Positions 8,362 to 17,049 of a DNA stretch of 64,000 bases are shown here, piece by piece. The translations under genes and the position numbers were made by a program. The notes under the pieces are model-generated. The model had not been told where the DNA came from and did no database searches. It saw only the letters and a list, made by a program, of their open reading frames with translations. The DNA comes from Rhizobium sp. NFR03 (GTDB lineage: Bacteria; Pseudomonadota; Alphaproteobacteria; Rhizobiales; Rhizobiaceae): positions 109,566-173,565 of the forward strand of contig NZ_FOGR01000009.1 in the NCBI RefSeq assembly GCF_900111275.1. The letters run 5' to 3'. Position 1 is the stretch's first letter. Every line of letters starts with the position of its first letter.

Positions 8362-8492
8362 GGCCCTTGGCCTGCAGAGCCGAGCATTGCTCGCCCCTCT
8401 GCCATTTCCGACACACCGCGAGACGCTTCGCATCTATTGAGGCCGCGCGCCCATGATGTGCTGTGTCCGCAGAGCAAGACCAGAGAATTCCC

Positions 8493-10013
8493 ATGAGCAT
8501 CATCAACCTGCGCAATCTCGGGGTCACACTTGCGACCCCGCTGTTTTCCGGCCTTAATCTGACCGTCAATGCCGGCGACCGGATTGCCATCGTGGCTGCC
8601 AACGGTCGCGGCAAGTCGACGCTTCTGAAATGCATCGCCGGCGCCTTTGAGCCCGGCGAAGGCGAGATGACGCGAGCAAGGGGTCTGACAATCGGCATGG
8701 TGGAGCAGAACGTTCCGCCCGCACTTGCCGAGGCGACTTTCCGCAATGCCGTCTTGCAGGCGCTTTCCAGCGAGGTTGTCGAGAGCGAAAGCTGGCGCGC
8801 CGATGTCGTTCTGGAAGGACTGGATGTGCCGGAAGAACTGCGGGAGCGGCAGTTGAAAGCGCTGAGCGGTGGCTGGCAGCGGCTGGCGCTGATCGCCCGC
8901 GCTTGGGTATCGGAGCCGGACGTGCTTCTGCTCGACGAACCGACCAACCATCTTGATCTCGCAAAAATCGCTTTGCTGGAGAATTGGCTGAATGCGCCTC
9001 CACGCGACATGCCCGTCATCGTCGCCAGTCACGATCGCGCGTTTCTGGAAGCTGTGACCAACAGGACGCTTTTCCTTCGACCCGACAACAGCAAGGTCTT
9101 TGGCTTTCCCTATGCCAAAGCCCGTGTGGCACTGGATGAGGCTGATGAGGCGCAGGCGCGGCGCTACGAGCGCGACCTGAAGACCGCCGACCAGCTGCGC
9201 CAGCAGGCCGCAAAACTCAAGAATATCGGCATCAACTCAGGTAGCGACCTGCTTGTGGTCAAGACGAAACAGTTGAAGGATCGGGCAGACAAGCTCGAGG
9301 ATGGAGCAAAGCCCGCGCATCTGGAGAGATCGGCGGGCGCGATCCGTCTTGCCCATCGCAGCACGCACGCAAAAGTCCTAATAACTTTGAAGGACGTGCC
9401 GGTCACAACACCAGAGGGAACGCTGCTGTTCAGAACCGGCCAGCAATTCATCTGCCAGGGAGACCGGATCGTTCTTCTCGGTCACAATGGGGCCGGGAAG
9501 ACGCGTCTGGTCTTGCTGCTTCGACAGGCCATTGTCGAGCCATCCGTCATCATAGAGGGGATCACAGCTACGCCGTCGCTGGTGCTGGGTTATGGCGACC
9601 AGTCTTTGTCGGACCTGAACGACCGGCGCACGCCGCTAGAGACGATTATCCATCGTTTCGACGGCGGCGATCAGCGCGCACGAACGCTGCTTGCGGGTGC
9701 GGGCATGACCATCAAGATGCAGGGACGGCCGGTCGGCGAGCTTTCCGGGGGGCAGAAGGCTCGTCTGGGATTACTGGTGCTGCGCCTTCAGGAGCCGAAC
9801 TTCTATCTCCTGGACGAACCGACCAACCACCTCGACATCGAGGGGCAGGAGGCGCTGGAAGAGGAACTGCTGGAGCGCAACTCCAGTTGCCTTCTCGTGT
9901 CCCACGACCGGAGTTTCGTGCGCAATACAGGCAATCGGTTCTGGCAGATTCAGGGCCGGAAACTCATCGAAATCGACAGTCCGGAGCCGTTTTTTGAAGC
10001 TGCCACGCAATAA
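8493..10013 (+). CDS. ABC-F family ATPase, possible ribosome-protection protein
   Basis: The 506-residue protein has two ABC domains and no membrane segments. The first has Walker A AANGRGKST, signature LSGGWQ and LLLDEPTNHLD; the second has GHNGAGKT, LSGGQKARLGLL and LLDEPTNHLD. The basic linker between them (RQQAAKLKNIGIN, VVKTKQLKDRADKLE) is the interdomain region that reaches the peptidyl-transferase centre in ABC-F proteins. ABC-F members act in translation; some dislodge macrolides, lincosamides or pleuromutilins. I chose ATG 8493 over GTG 8463 because MSIINLRNLGV is the family N-terminus. The upstream leader peptide and hairpins favour an antibiotic-inducible role. A housekeeping EttA/Uup role is less likely given length and context. 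Confidence 0.85.
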   Translation: MSIINLRNLGVTLATPLFSGLNLTVNAGDRIAIVAANGRGKSTLLKCIAGAFEPGEGEMTRARGLTIGMVEQNVPPALAEATFRNAVLQALSSEVVESESWRADVVLEGLDVPEELRERQLKALSGGWQRLALIARAWVSEPDVLLLDEPTNHLDLAKIALLENWLNAPPRDMPVIVASHDRAFLEAVTNRTLFLRPDNSKVFGFPYAKARVALDEADEAQARRYERDLKTADQLRQQAAKLKNIGINSGSDLLVVKTKQLKDRADKLEDGAKPAHLERSAGAIRLAHRSTHAKVLITLKDVPVTTPEGTLLFRTGQQFICQGDRIVLLGHNGAGKTRLVLLLRQAIVEPSVIIEGITATPSLVLGYGDQSLSDLNDRRTPLETIIHRFDGGDQRARTLLAGAGMTIKMQGRPVGELSGGQKARLGLLVLRLQEPNFYLLDEPTNHLDIEGQEALEEELLERNSSCLLVSHDRSFVRNTGNRFWQIQGRKLIEIDSPEPFFEAATQ

Positions 10014-10275
10014 GGCTCGCCCGTCCGTATGGATCCGGTGTCCGCGGTCAAACCCCGGCGATCGGAGCCGTGACGCGCCGCCTGGAAAAGCCACGGGAGC
10101 CGGTAAGGGCTATTGCGTCTACATCGGCTGTGAAAGGAATAGGTAGACTTCGCTCTGGCTTTTCATCTCTCTTGAGCAAGGTCCGGTGGTGCGGATGGTG
10201 AAGACAGTTGACCCGACGACGAATTCTCGGCGATCGATGCGGTGCTCGCCCGATCGAATGCGGCCATCGAAATGG
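10014..10275. other. Intergenic stretch after the ABC-F gene
   Basis: I see no convincing gene on either strand here. Short frames lack ribosome sites and recognisable motifs. Confidence 0.3.
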
Positions 10276-10548
10276 TTACTGACAGCCTTCATCAAGAGGG
10301 CGTCGGTTCCAAGCTTTGTGGAACATGACTGCCGGTGCTCCATAGAACCCTCCGCCGTCTTCGCCCCAATCGTCTGGGCTTACTCGATGGATAAACAGGT
10401 CGATGTACCCAATGAAAATCATAAACGCTAACATACCGAACAGGTACGATGCGAGCGGGTAGAAATACGATAGTGCCGCAGGAATGCCGATGATTGCGCA
10501 ACGGATCAACTATAGCCGTATCAGATCAAATCGCTCGTCCTCGGTCAT
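10276..10548 (-). pseudogene. Possible small membrane protein interrupted by an in-frame TAG
   Basis: A frame opening at ATG 10548 reads MTEDERFDLIRL, meets a TAG at 10510-10512, and continues without interruption as LIRCAIIGIPAALSYFYPLA and a second hydrophobic stretch (LFGMLAFMIFIGYIDLF), ending RRPLDEGCQ. The two hydrophobic segments flanked by charged ends look like a small two-segment inner-membrane protein. A TTG directly after the TAG could restart translation. I do not recognise a family. The N-terminal fragment and stop suggest a decayed gene, but a real short gene starting at the TTG cannot be excluded. Confidence 0.3.
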
Positions 10549-11081
10549 GATCCCACCATTCGTCTTCGACCACCTCTTTCAAATCCTCAGTAACCTGAGA
10601 CTTTGCATTCTCGGAACCAGAGATTTAAGGAAAGGCCCCAGATTAACGGCTTTCCCAAGGTCCGGAAATCACGGAGCTTCGTCCGCCATCAGCGGACGTT
10701 GCGTCCCGAACGCTTGGTTGTTTGTCCTTGCCGTGCTTCGACTTCGCCTTTATCGTGACGCGCAGCTATAGGCACATCCGGAGCTACCAGATTGCGTCCT
10801 TTGGAGCCACGGGTGGACCCAGTGTCATAACCCGAGCAGAATGGGCGCGAGCGTTAGCAAAGTCCATCTTGATTGTCATCACCAGGAGGAGTTTCGCCGC
10901 CTTTCAAGGCCTATTGCGACGGAACCTCTGTTCGCCACGTCCCAGACATTGAGTGGATAGGGCACCAATGCCATTGATGCCGTTCAAGTGACGCGCGGCA
11001 GGCTGCGTCGCAAAGAACATTGCGTCAATCATGGAGCCAATGATTAGCCGGCAGTTAACGGCCGCATGCCTATATTCGACT
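10549..11081. other. Intergenic stretch before the DUF1294 gene
   Basis: No gene is supported. The minus strand next to the interrupted frame also reads VTEDLKEVVEDEWWDHD in another frame, which may be a shifted upstream piece of the same decayed gene. The rest looks non-coding. Confidence 0.3.
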
Positions 11082-11405
11082 ATGTACCGTTCGACACAAC
11101 TGACACTGCTTCTCATTTATCTTCTCATCAACGTCGCGGTCTACTGCGTCTACTGGTGGGATAAGAAAGCTGCGGTAGAGGGAGCGTGGCGCATTCGCGA
11201 GAGCACGCTGCTCTGGCTGGCTATTGTCGGTGGAAGCCTTGGAGCCCTTGCCGCCCAGCAAGTACTTGGTCACAAAACGCGCAAAGAGCCGTTCCGCAGC
11301 ATCCTGATGACAATCGGAGCGCTGCATGTAGGATTGGGCGCCGTATGGATTGCTGTACCAAATCTTGTGGTGGAGGCGTTATCGCGTATGAAGTCGTCTC
11401 TGTGA
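11082..11405 (+). CDS. DUF1294-domain membrane protein
   Basis: The protein of about 107 residues has the DUF1294 pattern: LLLIYLLINVAVYCVYWWDK, then AWRIRESTLLWLAIVGGSLG, then the conserved HKTRKEPF. Three hydrophobic segments place it in the inner membrane. The family is widespread and uncharacterised, sometimes fused to cold-shock domains; no such fusion is present here. Upstream in-frame ATGs at 11031 and 11040 would lengthen it by up to 17 residues; none of the candidates has a clear Shine-Dalgarno. Confidence 0.75.
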   Translation: MYRSTQLTLLLIYLLINVAVYCVYWWDKKAAVEGAWRIRESTLLWLAIVGGSLGALAAQQVLGHKTRKEPFRSILMTIGALHVGLGAVWIAVPNLVVEALSRMKSSL

Positions 11406-11556
11406 TTCAGAGATTTATGATGTAGTTCCCAGGCGGCGACCACCAGTACTCTCGACTTTGGCGAGGATGATTGCCTGTCAGGATTGCGCCTCGGCAAAGT
11501 CTGCGTGAATTTCGCCAGAAACAGACGCTGTGGCTTCTAAACAGGCGCTCTGGCGG

Positions 11557-12138
11557 CTACGTCAGGTCGTGAAGGTCTTTGCCCAAGGCCGGTCCCAATT
11601 GCCACTCACGAAATCTGACCTTCAAGCCTGCACGTTCGGGAGTGCAGCACATTGGCCCAACGAGATAATGGTCCGCTTCCGGGAATGGGCAGAGGCGCAC
11701 GAGTGGCCACGTCTGCCCATCATGTGAAGCTTGTATCCTCAGAACGCCACTCTGGACGGTCACCCTTATCCAGAAATCTGATGGGTTGCCGTCATAACGC
11801 CCCGTTGCCCAGTCGGAGGCTTCATTCGTCAGTACACTGCCGAGCAAGCCATATCCGTCCGAGAACTCGATCCCGGTCTTGACCCACCGTCTTTCGTCGA
11901 GCCTGACCATGAGACCGGCCTGATCGTAAAGATGCTCGAAATTCGCCTGAACTCGAACCTGGGCGGTGAAATCGCCTTGGGTCTGGAATGCGTAGAAGTG
12001 GCCGTTGTCGCGCACAAAGCCATAGTGTGTCTCTCGCCAAAAATCGGTGCTGGCGTCCGTCGTCACGGAAAGCTCGGTATCCGAAGCATGTGCTTTTGCG
12101 GGCTTATTGAGCCACCGTCCACTTTTAAGACTCTGCAA
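11557..12138 (-). CDS. DUF1349-domain protein
   Basis: This 193-residue beta-rich protein contains SDTELSVTTDASTDFWRETH, then GDFTAQVRVQANFEHLYDQAGLM and RWVKTGIEFSDG, the concanavalin-like DUF1349 pattern also found in yeast YKL133-type 'regulation of enolase' proteins. I use the TTG at 12138, preceded by AGGAG 7 nt upstream, giving LQSLKSGRWLNKP, the family N-terminus. The longer frame from 12291 has 51 extra residues of low-complexity appearance. It is soluble and has no signal peptide. A role in carbohydrate binding is possible but unproven. Confidence 0.75.
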   Translation of the reverse strand: MQSLKSGRWLNKPAKAHASDTELSVTTDASTDFWRETHYGFVRDNGHFYAFQTQGDFTAQVRVQANFEHLYDQAGLMVRLDERRWVKTGIEFSDGYGLLGSVLTNEASDWATGRYDGNPSDFWIRVTVQSGVLRIQASHDGQTWPLVRLCPFPEADHYLVGPMCCTPERAGLKVRFREWQLGPALGKDLHDLT

Positions 12139-12321
12139 CGGACGTCTCCTATGACAATGAGCGGACTTGCTCGGCCGTATCTCTCGTACAGCGGCAGCTT
12201 TAGAAAGCCCAATTGCTGCGAACAGGCAAGGTCTGACAGGCGTCTTGTGCTTGGCGCCTTCGAAACGGACATTGCAGGGTAGAACCAGCACAAAATAGGC
12301 GGCGAGACAGGGCTGTCGAGG

Positions 12322-13215
12322 TCAGTCTGTTCGGGCGAACACCCCTGGCGTGACACCGACATGCCGCGTGAATGCAACGCTGAATGCGCTGGCGGAGGCA
12401 TAACCGATCCGCGTTGCGATCTCGACCAGGGGCGCCTCTCGCCGGACCAGCAGGTCCTTTGCAATCGCCATGCGCCAGCCCGTCACATATTCCATCGGAG
12501 GGACGCCCACCTGCCTTCGGAAGCGGTCGAAGAATGCCGACCGAGACATAGCGGAGGTCTCTGCCAGTTCCTCGACGGACAAGCCTCCACTCGGGTCCTG
12601 ATGGATGCGTCGTAGCGCTGGAGCCAGGCGCATGTCGGAAAGCCCGCGCAACAATCCCGGAGATGTCTCAGCCCCTCCTGTACTCCGCAGAGCGTCGATG
12701 AAGAGAACTTCGAGCAACCGGCTCAGGATCATGTCCCGCGCTGCAAGTCCGCCGACCATCTCGGCGTGAATCATCCCGACGAGATCCATGAGCCGCCGCT
12801 CGCCTCGAGCATGAACGATGTCCGGCAGCAGCGCGCTCAGCAACTGCTTGTCGTTCGCCAGGAAGGAACAGTGACCCACCATGGCCATGACGTCGGCCAG
12901 CGCGTCCGGATCGCCGAGGCGGAAGACGCCGGGACCGGTCTCCAGCCGTCGCGGTAACGTGCCCGGCGGAGGCTGTTCAAAGCTGCTCATGGTAAATGCG
13001 TGGATTTGCGGCACGAGAACGAAATCACCGGACGCAAGGATGATCGGCGATCTGCCGGCGATCGTGAGCAGGCAGCATCCTTCCACAATCGCGCAATAGA
13101 ACGGACTACCAAGCTCGCGACGCTCGACCGACCATGCCCCACCGGCCATAACCAGCTTGGCGATCGATGGCACGGGCTTGAGTAGCGAGACGATCTCGGC
13201 GAGTGGATCGGACAT
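12322..13215 (-). CDS. AraC-family regulator with cupin N-terminal domain
   Basis: This 297-residue protein starts MSDPLAEIVSLLKP (ATG 13215). The N-terminal half has the cupin_6 pattern: AWSVERRELGSPFYCAIVEG, then ASGDFVLVPQIHAF. The C-terminal half has two AraC helix-turn-helices (GGLSVEELAETSAMSRSAFF, and APLVEIATRIGYASASAFSVAF). It is divergent from the alpha/beta hydrolase gene 90 bp away, which it probably regulates. The effector is unknown. The same type of regulator recurs next to the SDR gene near 59.6 kb. Confidence 0.88.
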   Translation of the reverse strand: MSDPLAEIVSLLKPVPSIAKLVMAGGAWSVERRELGSPFYCAIVEGCCLLTIAGRSPIILASGDFVLVPQIHAFTMSSFEQPPPGTLPRRLETGPGVFRLGDPDALADVMAMVGHCSFLANDKQLLSALLPDIVHARGERRLMDLVGMIHAEMVGGLAARDMILSRLLEVLFIDALRSTGGAETSPGLLRGLSDMRLAPALRRIHQDPSGGLSVEELAETSAMSRSAFFDRFRRQVGVPPMEYVTGWRMAIAKDLLVRREAPLVEIATRIGYASASAFSVAFTRHVGVTPGVFARTD

Positions 13216-13304
13216 GTCTGGACTTTCACTAAATAGGTGCGGACGTTTAGATATAGATAATCCTGATCTCGTCGTCCATCCTGAAGGCGCACAAGGAGTC
13301 ACAA

Positions 13305-14249
13305 ATGACGAAGAACAATCTGATCGATATCGCGCGCCGTATCCCAACGTCCAACGGAGCCCTCACGATAGCCTACTCGCCGATCCGCCTCGACATCGAC
13401 GGACGACCGCCTCTGGAACTGCGTTTGACGGCACCGGCAGAAGGCGATCGCCTCCCCATCGTCATGCTGTCGCATGGATACGGACCCTCGTTCTACGTTC
13501 CGTCGAAGGATGGCTACGCGCATATGGCGCAGTTCTGGGCGGAGCGCGGCTTTGCTGTCATCCAGCCTACCCACGCAAGCTCCCGCGTCGGCGGCCTTCC
13601 TGAAGACGCCGAAGGCGCGCCGTTCTTCTGGCGCGAGCGCGTCGCTGAGATTCTGACGGTGATCGACCGGCTGTCAGAGATCGAAGAGCAAGCGCCGGCC
13701 GTCTCTGGGCGGCTTGACCATGACCGCATCGCGGCGGCAGGACATTCTCTCGGTGGCCACACGGTGAGCCTGCTCCTGGGCGCGCAACTCCACGGAGAGA
13801 CTTTTAGGGATCCACGCATCAAGGCTGGGATTCTTCTCACCGCTCCCGGACGTGGTGGAAAAGATCTGACAGAAGAGAACGCTGCGCGCTTTCCATTCTT
13901 TGACCTCGACTTCTCACACCTGACGACGCCGAGCCTGGTCGTTTGCGGGGCAGACGACAACCCGCGTTTTACACCCCGTGGCCCGGATTGGCATGCCGAT
14001 GCCTACCATGACGCGGTTGGTGCGCATGCGCTTCTTACCCTTCACGGAGTAGGCCACGGCCTTGGCGGCATTGCAGGGCTCGACGCCAAGGAGACAGAGG
14101 TCGAGGTGCCGGATGCGCTCGAGGCAACGAAGCGCATGACGCTGGCCTGGTTGAGAACTGCCCTCGGCGATGACGCCAATGCCTGGTCCTCAGCATGTAC
14201 GGCGTTGAAGGGTCCGGCGAGCAGCGTTGGAACCGTCGTCGAGAAGTAG
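13305..14249 (+). CDS. Alpha/beta hydrolase, dienelactone-hydrolase-like
   Basis: The 314-residue protein carries the nucleophile elbow GHSLGG near residue 148, an acidic residue in VVCGADDNPRF and the histidine in GVGHGLGG, giving a complete Ser-Asp-His triad. An oxyanion segment MLSHGYGPSFY precedes it. The fold resembles chlorophyllase/PAF-acetylhydrolase-type predicted dienelactone hydrolases. There is no signal peptide, so it is probably cytoplasmic. It is divergently paired with an AraC regulator. The substrate, some ester or lactone, is unknown. Confidence 0.82.
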   Translation: MTKNNLIDIARRIPTSNGALTIAYSPIRLDIDGRPPLELRLTAPAEGDRLPIVMLSHGYGPSFYVPSKDGYAHMAQFWAERGFAVIQPTHASSRVGGLPEDAEGAPFFWRERVAEILTVIDRLSEIEEQAPAVSGRLDHDRIAAAGHSLGGHTVSLLLGAQLHGETFRDPRIKAGILLTAPGRGGKDLTEENAARFPFFDLDFSHLTTPSLVVCGADDNPRFTPRGPDWHADAYHDAVGAHALLTLHGVGHGLGGIAGLDAKETEVEVPDALEATKRMTLAWLRTALGDDANAWSSACTALKGPASSVGTVVEK

Positions 14250-14389
14250 TCGGATATAGCCGGACGTCGGAAGCCCGCAGGTGGATGGGAAGCATCACCC
14301 GTTTCCGTCGTGGCGAAGCTGCAATTGGGAGCGGTTATCAGCCGCTCCCTTTACATGTTAGACCTGCGCCTGCCCGAGGAGCATGTACC

Positions 14390-16786
14390 TCACGCCGCCT
14401 GCCAGACCTGATTGAGGATCTTCGCCGCCAGCGCGGCCTTATCCTGCGGCAGGAAGCGGCCATAGTGCCTGGCGACCATGTCGGGCGTATCCTGGATGGC
14501 ATAGCTTGCCTGCTCGTAGGAGCCGGTCTGTTTCAGGATGTGGGTTGCAAGCACATCACGCACGTTGTGCGGCCCGTGGGGCAGAAGGCCTTCGATCGCA
14601 CCGCGGCCGGTATAGGGATTGTAGATCCCGTACCGCTGGATGGTCAGCCGCCACGCCTCGTAGAAAGTCGTCTGGTCGTAGGCCGCATCCTTGCTGGTGG
14701 TCTTCACCGTCTTGACGAAGAAGGTTTCGGGATCGCGCGCGTTTCCAAGAAGGACACTGCGGTGGCACGCGACATAAGCGTCGAGATGCGTGTAGAGCCC
14801 CATCAGATCGGGCAGGATCAGCCGGAACGGCTTTGAGCCGAAGAACGACGAGTGGGCATTCTTGAAAGCGATGGCCGGGATCAGCACTTCCCAGCCCCGC
14901 TCGCGGTCGTTCCAGCGCAGTTCGCCCCGCTTCAGTTCCTGCAGCCGCCGCTCGGAGCGCGGAAAATGACCGCGCGGGCAGAGCAGGAGCTGGCGCAGGT
15001 TCTTCTGGCGAAGCCCCAGATGCAGGCCAAGACGCAACATCAGGAAAGCACGCACGGCTTCGGCCGCAGCCCGCGGATACCGGCGCTCATCCGGCATCCG
15101 CTGAACGATCTCCTCCGTGATCTTGCGATACTCGGCAAGCGGGCTTGCCGCCTCCAGAACCGGCATGATCGGCTCGAACGGATCACGGTGGACGCGCATG
15201 ACCCGCTGGATCTCCTTCGAGCGATGACGGGCATACTGGAAGAAACGTTCGCAGGCGGCATGCCAGTCGCTGCGCGCGTCATCGATCTCGGCTTGCGAGA
15301 TCAGGCCGGGCACGGCACGGACGCGCTGCAAAAGTTCGGGATGTTGTCGCAGCCAGCCTGTGCCCTCTCGGGTCAAGGAAAGCGCGACGCTCAGCATGTC
15401 GACCTCCCAGGCAGTGTAGAAGCCACGGCGGTGTTCACGCCACTGCACATACCAATCCCAGATGCCGGGAAAGACCAGCATGCCGAAGGTCAGGTGCGTC
15501 AATGGCACGCCACGCCCGCGCACAGCGCCACCTGGAGCGGCGGTCAGGGCTCCGAACATCAGACCGAGATGCTCGATCTTCTGGGACGCCGTCTCCTCAC
15601 CCCACACCCCGTGGCGCTGAAACCCGAGGGCTGTCAGCGTCGATGTCTTGAAGCTAACGAGATCGGCCATTTCCATCGCAAGGGCTGGCGGCGCATCGAT
15701 CACGCCGGACAGGAGATCCGGATCCTCGATCGACGTGACATCGTCTTCATCTGCATCGTCCACACTTGTGAGGAGGTTGCAACTGGTCGATGGGCCGCCG
15801 CCATAGGCTATTCCGGGAAAGCGTATGGCGTATCGCTGACGAACGGCTGCTGCCTGATATCGCCTGTAGTCGGTGGCGCCGGTAATAATGACGCGGCGGA
15901 CCCATTCAAGGATCTCCTCGCGCTTGGCATGGGGCAGACTGTTGAAGTCGTCCGGAAGATGCCAGGCCAATCGACGGCGTTCCGCTGGACCGATGTCGCT
16001 GCCGACGTCATGGCCCGATGCTGCGCGCACGGCATGCGGCAGTTTGGCTTTGAAGTATCCTTGGGGAAGGCGATAGCGGGCTTCAATACGGTTGAGGATG
16101 GCGAGGCTTTCCAAAGTCCTCGGCGTCTTCATGCCGGTCATCCAGCTCAGCAGCGTAGTCTTGTCAAAGGCCTCGCCCGGATGGACGACGGCCTTATGCA
16201 GGCGATAGTAGGTCTCGCCAAAACGGCGGATCTGGTAGCTCAGTGCCTCTTGAAACGAAGCAGGATCCTGCCCTTGGCTGAAGAGTGGCTCGGGGAAGGG
16301 GTCGATCGGTTGCGGATCTGGTCCAGGCTTGGACAGGGACGGCGCCGCTGTGGATACCGTACTGCGCAGTGTCCTTGGTGATCTGGACGATGGCACGTCT
16401 TTGACAGCTCGTTTGGCCCTCGCTGTCTTGTCCGCAACCGGTGTTCTCGGCTGCTGTTGTGTTGGTTGAGTTCGCCGGGATGGCGCTGGATCCGGCTCCG
16501 CCTCGCCGATATCACGCATCCAACGTTCGATTGCGTCAAGTCCCGGCTGCATCGCTCGCTTCAATGCTTGCGACATCTCCTGCCGAAGATCACAATCATC
16601 GCCGATCTGCCGCCAATCCGTGCGCCCGGCGTTTATCGGTGGCCGCATGTGTCTGGCAATAAGTGACAGCAGGTAGCCCCGAATGTTCTGGCAGTCGCGT
16701 TGTGTCGCAACAGGAGCAATCCTGACCTGGCAGAACTGGGTGATCATGCGCTGGAGGGTTTGGGGTGAGGCAATGTGCTTTCGCAT
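14390..16786 (-). CDS. Very large tyrosine recombinase / site-specific integrase
   Basis: At 798 residues this is about twice the usual integrase length. The C-terminal catalytic region is recognisable: LGLHLGLRQKNLRQLLL holds the first Arg, HGPHNVRDVLATH (H740, R743) the HxxR pair, and ARHYGRF the nucleophilic Tyr at 775. The LGH motif before the tyrosine is replaced by TPDMVARH. The N-terminal 180 residues contain a proline/basic stretch, followed by a predicted core-binding region. Such large recombinases occur in rhizobial accessory DNA. It stands alone with no partner recombinase, and I find no att repeats beside it. The defence island begins about 10 kb away. Confidence 0.8.
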   Translation of the reverse strand: MRKHIASPQTLQRMITQFCQVRIAPVATQRDCQNIRGYLLSLIARHMRPPINAGRTDWRQIGDDCDLRQEMSQALKRAMQPGLDAIERWMRDIGEAEPDPAPSRRTQPTQQQPRTPVADKTARAKRAVKDVPSSRSPRTLRSTVSTAAPSLSKPGPDPQPIDPFPEPLFSQGQDPASFQEALSYQIRRFGETYYRLHKAVVHPGEAFDKTTLLSWMTGMKTPRTLESLAILNRIEARYRLPQGYFKAKLPHAVRAASGHDVGSDIGPAERRRLAWHLPDDFNSLPHAKREEILEWVRRVIITGATDYRRYQAAAVRQRYAIRFPGIAYGGGPSTSCNLLTSVDDADEDDVTSIEDPDLLSGVIDAPPALAMEMADLVSFKTSTLTALGFQRHGVWGEETASQKIEHLGLMFGALTAAPGGAVRGRGVPLTHLTFGMLVFPGIWDWYVQWREHRRGFYTAWEVDMLSVALSLTREGTGWLRQHPELLQRVRAVPGLISQAEIDDARSDWHAACERFFQYARHRSKEIQRVMRVHRDPFEPIMPVLEAASPLAEYRKITEEIVQRMPDERRYPRAAAEAVRAFLMLRLGLHLGLRQKNLRQLLLCPRGHFPRSERRLQELKRGELRWNDRERGWEVLIPAIAFKNAHSSFFGSKPFRLILPDLMGLYTHLDAYVACHRSVLLGNARDPETFFVKTVKTTSKDAAYDQTTFYEAWRLTIQRYGIYNPYTGRGAIEGLLPHGPHNVRDVLATHILKQTGSYEQASYAIQDTPDMVARHYGRFLPQDKAALAAKILNQVWQAA

Positions 16787-17049
16787 ACGGCATCCACAAT
16801 TGGTCGAACTCGATCGGCCCGAGGCCGGGGCCAGCCTGCTAATGCGATGATGTTAACAGAACGTGTACAAGAAAATGCATATATAGCCTCGGCGGTTATG
16901 ATCCCATTGGACGACCGGCGGTCTTGTCGTGCACCTTGCACAACGCCATGTGGCTGAAGGTTTCCACGCGTTCGGACCGTTCGGAACTCGAGTGACAGGT
17001 GCACGTTACCGAACACGAGCCTCCATCAACCAGGCAGTCAGGTGACGTT
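16787..17049. other. Divergent promoter region, AT-rich
   Basis: This gap between the recombinase gene and the epimerase gene includes an AT-rich tract (GAAAATGCATATATAG near 16870), unlike the GC-rich surroundings, and probably contains promoters for both genes. No gene is supported. Confidence 0.3.

Noticed and set aside
10119..10343. 74-codon minus-strand frame overlapping the interrupted membrane-protein frame
   Set aside because: No ribosome site or recognisable motif.
14852..16381. 509-codon plus-strand frame opposite the recombinase
   Set aside because: Long only because of codon bias in the real gene; the minus frame carries the catalytic residues.
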